From: JBCCQH01 sp039024435
Lineage (GTDB): Bacteria > Bacteroidota > Bacteroidia > J057 > JADKCL01
Length of the DNA stretch: 10,128 nucleotides
Direction of reading: 5' to 3'
Assembly: GCA_039024435.1 (NCBI GenBank)
Contig: JBCCQH010000166.1
Coordinates: 1 to 10,128 of the forward strand
A program made the position numbers and the translations under genes. How positions within the stretch are numbered: the stretch's first letter is position 1; each line of letters starts with the position of its first letter. The notes below the pieces were generated by a model. It searched no databases, was not told the DNA's origin, and saw only the letters and a program-made list of their open reading frames with translations. Positions 1 through 4,588 of this stretch are shown one piece after another.

Positions 1-391
1 AGGCATCTTTTACGTCGTGGGTTTCTTGATTTGGAATTGCACGGGGAAGTCACAGCGGGAAGCCGCACGGGGAAAGATCACTGCGTATTCCTCGCGATCT
101 GCTCCTTGCTCCTTTGTCGCGCGTCGCGATAACTCAAATGAGAAAGATTGGGCAGAAATACAAACCTGACAAAGTAGAACTAAGAGGCGGTTTAAATTTA
201 AATTTGAGAACCCCACACCGGCAAAGACAACGTCGCCGCCCAAAATACCCAAATCCGTACCCGCCTTCGCCCACTACCGCAAAGATTTCTTCCCCCTGAG
301 CTTAAACCGCTTACCGCTTCCCGTCGTTAGAATACTTGTACTCCCCTGACAAAAATGTTAGATTCAGTATTGAAATCAACCTCTAAACGCA
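1..391. other. Intergenic stretch with no supported gene
   Basis: No open frame here looks like a protein. The longest one (minus strand, 252 down to 10) is 80 codons, has a low-complexity composition and crosses the AT-rich motif at 180-201. Two similar segments occur at 39-57 and 65-85; both begin GCACGGGGAA and continue to a CAC-GCG core. The sequence around 331-340 (AATACTTGTA) is only a poor match to the Bacteroidota -7 box, so I do not call a promoter for the gene starting at 392. The stretch could be decayed mobile DNA, given the IS-end-like motif at 180-201. Confidence 0.5.
180..201 (+). repeat. 22-nt motif, left copy (IS-end-like)
   Basis: Reads CTAAGAGGC, then G, then GTTTAAATTTAA. 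It matches the motif at 9976-9997 at 21 of 22 positions in the same orientation; the single difference is G here and T there. The core GAGGC(T)GTTTAAA resembles the outer end of some insertion sequences (inference from general IS-end appearance). Both copies are preceded by CTAA, which would fit a YTAR-type target. No inverted partner was found nearby, so this may be a solo or decayed end. Confidence 0.5.
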
Positions 392-1180
392 GTGCGCAAC
401 CAACGTAAGATCCTGATCGCCATTGGCTTACTCGTATCCTGCTCTGTAGGCGGATACGGGTTGTACCAAAGCCAGCAAAACCGCCGGGCCCTCCCGGATG
501 GCGCCCAGGTGCTCGACGCGCGCACCATCACGTTCCGGGACCAATTCTTCGACGTGCTCACGGTCGATCCGGGAGCGCAGGAATTGCGGCTGTACTGGAA
601 AGACGAGGCCGGTCGGCCCTACCGCGATTTTGCCACACTGCAAGATGCACTCGCCAAAGAAGGCAAGCAATTGCGCTTTGCCACCAACGCAGGCATATTT
701 TCCGAAGACCATACCCCCGGAGGCCTCCACATCGAAAATGGGCAAGAGCTGAAAAAACTCAACCTCCGCGACGGCGCCGGCAACTTCCACCTGAAACCAA
801 ACGGCGTATTTATCCTCGGTGCGGAAGGGGCCGGGGTCATGGAAACCGAACAATTTGCCCAGGGAGACCGGCACCCCACCATCGCGACGCAATCTGGACC
901 GCTGCTCGTCCACGACGGTCGGCTCCACCCTGCATTCCGCGCCGGGTCCTCGAATCTCCATATCCGCAATGGTGTCGGCGTGGACCGGCGGGGCCGCATC
1001 CACTTTGCCCTTTCAAATACGCGGGTCAACTTTTTTGACTTTGCCAGTCTGTTTCGCGAGCGGCTCGACTGCCCCGATGCCCTTTACCTGGATGGCACCA
1101 TCTCCGAATTTTATCTGCCGGAACTGGACCGGTTCGGCAGCGGGGGCGACTTCTGCGGTATCCTCGCCGTAGTCGAATAA
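392..1180 (+). CDS. Secreted phosphodiester glycosidase family protein (NAGPA/DUF2233)
   Basis: The 262-residue product belongs to the NAGPA/DUF2233 (YigE-like, COG3698) family. Characterised relatives cleave sugar phosphodiester linkages outside the cytoplasm; the substrate here is unknown. Residues 7-16 are hydrophobic and end in a lipobox-like LVSC with Cys17, so it is probably an exported lipoprotein. Family blocks are visible in order: ATNAGIF (97-103), GGLHIENG (110-117), GNFHLKPNGVF (130-140), ATQSGPLLV (165-173), RNGVGV (192-197), and a C-terminal block with SNTRVNFFDFA (208-218), LDCPDALYLDG (225-235) and SEFYLP. Asp234-Gly235 of YLDG is a conserved family position. The start is GTG at 392: a TGA in the same frame at 371 excludes anything longer, and the ATG at 355 is out of frame. 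The DinB-like gene follows after 7 nt, so the two are probably co-transcribed. Confidence 0.9.
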   Translation: MRNQRKILIAIGLLVSCSVGGYGLYQSQQNRRALPDGAQVLDARTITFRDQFFDVLTVDPGAQELRLYWKDEAGRPYRDFATLQDALAKEGKQLRFATNAGIFSEDHTPGGLHIENGQELKKLNLRDGAGNFHLKPNGVFILGAEGAGVMETEQFAQGDRHPTIATQSGPLLVHDGRLHPAFRAGSSNLHIRNGVGVDRRGRIHFALSNTRVNFFDFASLFRERLDCPDALYLDGTISEFYLPELDRFGSGGDFCGILAVVE

Positions 1181-1187
1181 GCACCTC

Positions 1188-1646
1188 ATGAAAGCTTCCC
1201 TCCTCGAAGCCTGGAACACCAATCTGCGGGTCACCGAGCACCTGTTTGACTTGCTGCGGGACGAAGACTTAAAACTCCGCTATGCACCGCGTGTCCGCAG
1301 CATCGGGCTGACGGTCATCCACCTGCACAATGTCCGACGGCGCTGGTTGGGAGCCGATGGAGAAATGCCCGCTTCCGTATCCAAAATCGACCGCAAAGCC
1401 AGCATGACCGTCCCTCAGCTCCGTACCGCCCTGCAAACTTCCGGTCGGGCCGTCGGCAAATTCCTGGAACAAGTCGCCCAAACCGGCGCAATTCCCCACT
1501 ACCGCGGTCACCCCGTGACCTTTCTTGGCTACATGCTGGCCCACGAAGCCCACCACCGGGGCCACATACTCGCCACCCTCCGCGTCCACGGCCATCCCGC
1601 TCCCTCGGAGTCCATCTACCAACTCTGGGAATGGGACCTGGAGTGA
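1188..1646 (+). CDS. DinB-fold (DinB/YfiT superfamily) metalloprotein
   Basis: This 152-residue protein has the length of the DinB superfamily, four-helix-bundle proteins that bind a metal ion with three histidines. Many act as thiol-dependent S-transferases or hydrolases, and others have no known substrate. The metal site is visible: His47 in the VIHLHNVRRRWL segment (43-54), and His119 and His123 in HEAHHRGHI (119-127), the typical HxxxH-R-G block at the start of the last long helix. The C-terminus carries a YQLWEWD segment (144-150), common in this superfamily. No signal peptide is seen, so it is cytoplasmic. It lies 7 nt after the glycosidase gene, suggesting an operon, although no functional link between the two is known. 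The stop codon (1644-1646) abuts the tandem 82-bp repeat. The family assignment is firm; the reaction is unknown. Confidence 0.9.
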   Translation: MKASLLEAWNTNLRVTEHLFDLLRDEDLKLRYAPRVRSIGLTVIHLHNVRRRWLGADGEMPASVSKIDRKASMTVPQLRTALQTSGRAVGKFLEQVAQTGAIPHYRGHPVTFLGYMLAHEAHHRGHILATLRVHGHPAPSESIYQLWEWDLE

Positions 1647-1810
1647 GAATTTTCAATTTTCAATGAGAGAATGTTCAATTGTTACGCCAACATAGTGATT
1701 CCACACCGCTACGCGAAAGCTGAGATGGGAATTTTCGATTTTCAATGAGAGAATTTTCAATTGCTACGCCACCGTGGTGATTCCATACCACTACCGGAAA
1801 ACTTGGATTT
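1647..1810. repeat. Two tandem copies of an 82-bp AT-rich repeat
   Basis: Copy 1 is 1647-1728 and copy 2 is 1729-1810, aligned without gaps. By my count 62 of the first 72 positions are identical, with similarity fading over the last ten. Each copy begins GAATTTTC(A/G)ATTTTCAATG and contains a second AATxTTCAATTG, then TACGCCA and GTGATTCCA. Copy 1 starts immediately after the stop codon of the DinB-like gene. The GAATTTTCAAT word recurs near 9922-9933, so this is one member of a dispersed intergenic repeat type. No coding frame or G/C stem-loop terminator is seen in it. Confidence 0.8.
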
Positions 1811-1839
1811 AAGCTCCCCAAACTACGTGATCGAAAGTT

Positions 1840-1856
1840 GCGCGTCCAGGACGCGC
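1840..1856 (-). terminator. GC-rich perfect inverted repeat downstream of the membrane-protein gene
   Basis: GCGCGTC and GACGCGC are separated by CAG, giving a 7-bp all-Watson-Crick hairpin (the repeat arms are 8 bp if counted around the central A). It lies 17 nt past the stop codon of the minus-strand gene at 1874. There is no U-tract after the stem on the minus strand, so an intrinsic terminator is only one reading; a protein-binding palindrome is another. Confidence 0.3.
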
Positions 1857-1873
1857 CAATCGGAAATCGGACA

Positions 1874-2881
1874 TCAAAAATCAGCAACTCGCTCGACCAA
1901 TCCCCGGCGGAAATTGTCCTGGACAAATTCCACCACCGAGCGGTCACCGATTTCATTGAACAACGCCTCACAATCGCGGACCAATACCTGCCGCAGCTCC
2001 AATTTGCAGGTCGCTCCGTCCGCGATCAGCCGCAAACGGGCCGGCAAATGGGCGCAATCCTTCCCGATCAATGTTTTTCCCCGGGCATCGGGAACGGAAA
2101 ACGAAAATTCGAAAATGCCTTCCGGGCTCACGTAGTGCGTGTCGCGCGCATAGGTCACGTATTCTTCCAGGCGGTATCCGGTCGAATCCACCTCATCGGT
2201 CGCCCGATCAATGTACTCGATGACTACCGTATCCGACGCCTCCAGTGCGCGGCCATTGTGGTGGTAATAGTAGCGGTCCCCCTCCTCCGTATCGAAGGCA
2301 TTCGCATTGCGGTGGTTCGTGCTCAACGGAAGATTGGGGAGCTGCTCCTCCCGATTGATCTGGTTGAGGCGGCGCACCAGTTCTTCGGCTGGCATCCCGA
2401 ATTCGTACACTGCCTCGTAGTCAAATTCCGCCCGGTAACTCGTGGCCACAAACGCCAGCAGCGCGCCCCCCAGAAGAGCAAATTCCGCCAGCGGTCGGGG
2501 AGAGCGGGCCCGCGGTGGCGGGAGCCGAGCGGCCAGCGGCAGTACCAACAAAGCCCAGAGGTCCGTGGGATCCAGCACACGGTGCAGCGGTAGAATTCCC
2601 AGCCCATTCCAGGCCTCCAACAGGGGCGTCGCGAGGGGCATTTTCCAGCCAATGAACAACAGACCGCTCACCGCAACCGCGGCGCCGGGACGGCGGAAAA
2701 ACACCACCCGGGCGACGACGGCAAAAGCAAACAATCCCGCAAAGTCCGACAACTTACCGGTAAAACCATTGTGCAGCGCCGATTTCAGCCACCCATCATT
2801 GAGGATCAACAGCCCCAATGCCACCCAAAATGCCGGGTGGCGCAAACGGTTGAGGGGAAAGCGAGACAAAAATCGGTTCAT
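1874..2881 (-). CDS. Multi-pass membrane protein of unknown function with TGKLSDFAGL motif
   Basis: I do not recognise a named family. With the ATG at 2881 the product is 335 residues. The N-terminal half is membranous, with hydrophobic segments near 16-28, 44-62, 67-80, 107-118 and 131-147. The second is preceded by LNDGWLKSALHN and TGKLSDFAGL (41-50); I have seen similar LND-LK and TGKLSDFAGL blocks in uncharacterised bacterial membrane proteins (recollection, not a search). Residues 150-335 are hydrophilic, rich in acidic and aromatic residues, with three cysteines (276, 292, 304), and probably form one soluble domain. Two other starts are possible: ATG at 2899 and TTG at 2908. I prefer 2881 because GGGAG lies just upstream, although the spacing is too short for a good Shine-Dalgarno site. 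The gene is divergent from the peroxiredoxin and has its own candidate -7 box at 2989-2996. The reading on the opposite strand (1838-2593) is a shadow. Confidence 0.75.
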   Translation of the reverse strand: MNRFLSRFPLNRLRHPAFWVALGLLILNDGWLKSALHNGFTGKLSDFAGLFAFAVVARVVFFRRPGAAVAVSGLLFIGWKMPLATPLLEAWNGLGILPLHRVLDPTDLWALLVLPLAARLPPPRARSPRPLAEFALLGGALLAFVATSYRAEFDYEAVYEFGMPAEELVRRLNQINREEQLPNLPLSTNHRNANAFDTEEGDRYYYHHNGRALEASDTVVIEYIDRATDEVDSTGYRLEEYVTYARDTHYVSPEGIFEFSFSVPDARGKTLIGKDCAHLPARLRLIADGATCKLELRQVLVRDCEALFNEIGDRSVVEFVQDNFRRGLVERVADF

Positions 2882-2988
2882 ACTCCCAAAATAAGACATC
2901 CGATGCAAAGCGGTGCAATACGCAAGCGCGTATTTCCGACCCTCGCATCACAGTCATCCATCCCGCACAAAGCCATCGGTGCAAATCC

Positions 2989-2996
2989 CAAATGTA
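2989..2996 (-). promoter_or_regulatory. Candidate Bacteroidota -7 box (TACATTTG) for the membrane-protein gene
   Basis: On the minus strand this reads TACATTTG, a full match to the TAnnTTTG -7 element of the primary sigma factor in Bacteroidota. A TTTG lies upstream but is separated by 25 nt, longer than the usual spacing to a -33 box, so the -33 element is weak or absent. The implied leader for the gene starting at 2881 is about 100 nt. Confidence 0.4.
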
Positions 2997-3040
2997 ACCC
3001 AGGTGACGCTTCCTCCTCGCCCAAAAATCTCCGGTCCGCC

Positions 3041-3048
3041 TATCTTTG
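3041..3048 (+). promoter_or_regulatory. Candidate Bacteroidota -7 box (TATCTTTG) for the peroxiredoxin gene
   Basis: TATCTTTG matches TAnnTTTG and lies 71 nt before the ATG at 3120, implying an AT-rich leader of roughly 65 nt. No TTG/TTTG -33 box is visible at the right distance. Together with the opposite-facing box at 2989-2996 it makes the spacer a divergent promoter region. No OxyR- or PerR-like operator was recognised. Confidence 0.4.
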
Positions 3049-3119
3049 CCAAGCCGCAATTGTGCGGACACTTTTTCAGAAAAATGACATCATTGCCCTA
3101 AAATTAAAGAATCAAAAAA

Positions 3120-3767
3120 ATGGAAGAATCACCGACCACGATGCCTCGCATCGGCGATACCGCGCCGGACTTCGAGGCCAACACGACCATCGGTAACCTT
3201 AAATTCTCCGAATGGGCCAAGGACAGTTGGACCATCCTCTTCTCGCATCCGGCGGACTTCACTCCGGTTTGCACCACTGAATTGAGCGGATTTGCCCAGC
3301 GCAAAGCCGATTTTGACGCCCGCGACACCAAGCTGATTGGGATCAGCATCGACAGCATCCACTCTCACCTCGCCTGGGTGAACAATGTCCGGGAAAACAC
3401 CGGCGTCTACCTTTCCTTCCCGATCATCGCCGATCTGGACATGAAAGTGGCGAAGCTCTACGGCATGTTGCAGCCCAACGAAAGCACCACCGCAGCAGTG
3501 CGGGCGGTATTTTTCATTGACCCAGCCCGCAAGGTGCGCCTCATCATGTACTACCCGCTCAATGTGGGCCGCAACATGGACGAGATCGTGCGCGTGCTCG
3601 ATGCCCTTCAATTTGCCGATCAAAACGCCGTCGCCCTGCCGCTGAACTGGCAGAAAGGCGATCAGGTCATCGTACCCCCGCCCAAAACCCTGGACGAAAT
3701 GGACGCCCGCATCGCCGACGATTCGGTCGAGAAAGTGGACTTCTACCTCGCCCGGAAAACGGTCTAA
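3120..3767 (+). CDS. 1-Cys peroxiredoxin (Prx6 subfamily)
   Basis: A thiol peroxidase that reduces hydrogen peroxide and organic hydroperoxides in the cytoplasm. The 215 residues match the usual Prx6-type length. The active-site block is FSHPADFTPVCTTE (41-54), with peroxidatic Cys51, Thr48 and Pro44, and His43 preceding it as in Prx6 proteins. The conserved arginine is in the AVRAVFFIDP segment (about 125-134), and the Prx6-type C-terminal extension has LPLNWQKGDQVIVPPP (173-188). Cys51 is the only cysteine, so there is no intramolecular resolving cysteine and reduction must come from a partner thiol or small molecule. No signal peptide is seen. The start at 3120 follows an A-rich leader typical of this phylum; Met8 is a shorter alternative. 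Upstream is a candidate -7 box (3041-3048) and downstream a strong terminator (3785-3819), so the gene is probably monocistronic. Confidence 0.96.
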   Translation: MEESPTTMPRIGDTAPDFEANTTIGNLKFSEWAKDSWTILFSHPADFTPVCTTELSGFAQRKADFDARDTKLIGISIDSIHSHLAWVNNVRENTGVYLSFPIIADLDMKVAKLYGMLQPNESTTAAVRAVFFIDPARKVRLIMYYPLNVGRNMDEIVRVLDALQFADQNAVALPLNWQKGDQVIVPPPKTLDEMDARIADDSVEKVDFYLARKTV

Positions 3768-3784
3768 ATACCACCACACACGAC

Positions 3785-3819
3785 AAAAAGGGGTTGTAGC
3801 TTGGCGGCAACCCCTTTTT
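3785..3819. terminator. Bidirectional intrinsic terminator between convergent genes
   Basis: A perfect 12-bp inverted repeat, AAAAAGGGGTTG (3785-3796) and CAACCCCTTTTT (3808-3819), flanks an 11-nt loop. The GC-rich core is followed by a T-run on the plus strand and by the equivalent T-run on the minus strand, so it can end transcripts from both sides: the peroxiredoxin (+) and the two-TM protein (-). The minus-strand stop codon (3821-3819) overlaps the outer A/T arm. Confidence 0.9.
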
Positions 3820-4340
3820 TATGGAAAAGAAGATGCATCCGCTTCCGGAAAAGGCAGCACCGCAACCCCAAAAGTGATCCCGGTGACGGGCAATATTTCC
3901 AGCCGCACGTATTCGCCCGCCGACACCCGCTCAAACTCGGCCCGCTCGATCCGGAATTCTTCTCCGCCGATCTCCCACCAATAGGTGTACAGCGTCCCCG
4001 AATTCGTGGCGGACTTGTTTTTGCGCCGGACCTCCTGCACTTCCCCCTCCACCACCCGCTTTTGCCGGTTGCGCAAATCAAACCGGAGATTCCGCATAAA
4101 AAACCGAATCCCCACCTCGGCCATCCCCTGGCCCACGCCAAAAATAAGCAGCACCATCACGTAAGTCAGTGGTCCCGCGTCCGTCTGCCGGATATACAGC
4201 AGCGAAAGCCCCAAAACTACCAGCATTCCCAGCCGGAGGATCCAGGGAACATAGCGCCAGACATTGATCTTTTTGTAGACCCGCTTAAAGTCTTCGGCAG
4301 TCATTTCCGCCAGGTAATCGTAGTGGGGCGACTCGGACAT
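3819..4340 (-). CDS. Two-TM membrane protein of unknown function
   Basis: I do not recognise a family. From the ATG at 4340 the product is 173 residues. Residues 1-28 are hydrophilic, two hydrophobic helices follow (about 29-50 and 56-80), then a basic stretch RNLRFDLRNRQKR (83-95) that should stay in the cytoplasm. The C-terminal domain (about 96-165) is predicted beta-rich, with alternating hydrophobic and charged residues such as VVEGEVQEVRRKN, YTYWWEIGGEEFRIERAEF and GEYVRLEILP. The frame stays open to 4511, but the extra 57 residues have the composition of non-coding sequence, so I take Met at 4340. The stop codon overlaps the shared terminator at 3785-3819. No RBS is evident. Confidence 0.75.
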   Translation of the reverse strand: MSESPHYDYLAEMTAEDFKRVYKKINVWRYVPWILRLGMLVVLGLSLLYIRQTDAGPLTYVMVLLIFGVGQGMAEVGIRFFMRNLRFDLRNRQKRVVEGEVQEVRRKNKSATNSGTLYTYWWEIGGEEFRIERAEFERVSAGEYVRLEILPVTGITFGVAVLPFPEADASSFP

Positions 4341-4469
4341 GCCGCAAATTACAAAAAGATCATTGGTACTGCACCGAAGAACAACTCCCCGGGGCGGGAA
4401 GATCGTCCCGTCACCAACGCAGGCCGGAGCAACTTGCAAAATATTGTGGGGATGCGCGCGGCCTGCCCG

Positions 4470-4489
4470 CAAGGATTTTCCCATCCTTG
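4470..4489 (+). other. Small perfect stem-loop in the divergent 4341-4588 spacer
   Basis: CAAGGAT, six-base loop TTTCCC, then ATCCTTG, followed by an A/T-rich stretch. It lies about 100 nt before the ATPase gene start and could be a leader structure or a weak attenuator. A second short hairpin (CGGGA / TCCCG) is at 4395-4410. TTATTTTG at 4547-4554 is one mismatch from a -7 box. No known riboswitch architecture was recognised. Confidence 0.3.
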
Positions 4490-4588
4490 AATTATTTTCC
4501 TCCGCCCACAATTCCCGGATGTCGGAACAAAATCCGAAAAATTAGTTTATTTTGATAAGATTAGGTTGACCAACAATACGGAAACGAA

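Noticed and set aside
39..85. Two GCACGGGGAA-containing segments as a possible CRISPR or iteron array
   Set aside because: Only two imperfect copies, no regular spacers and no third unit; not enough for an array.
10..252. 80-codon minus-strand open frame
   Set aside because: No motif, low-complexity start, runs through the AT-rich repeat motif and ends without any family resemblance; treated as chance.
1838..2593. 251-codon plus-strand open frame
   Set aside because: It lies antisense to the membrane-protein gene; the minus strand shows coherent hydrophobic helices and the TGKLSDFAGL block, while this frame is rich in Arg, His and Gln without domains.
3129..3779. 216-codon minus-strand open frame opposite the peroxiredoxin
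   Set aside because: Shadow of a clearly coding peroxiredoxin; its His/Val/Gly-rich composition is typical of antisense readings of GC-rich genes.
4341..4511. N-terminal extension of the two-TM protein to a start at 4511
   Set aside because: The additional 57 residues have no coherent composition, and the ATG at 4340 gives a sensible hydrophilic N-terminus before the first helix.
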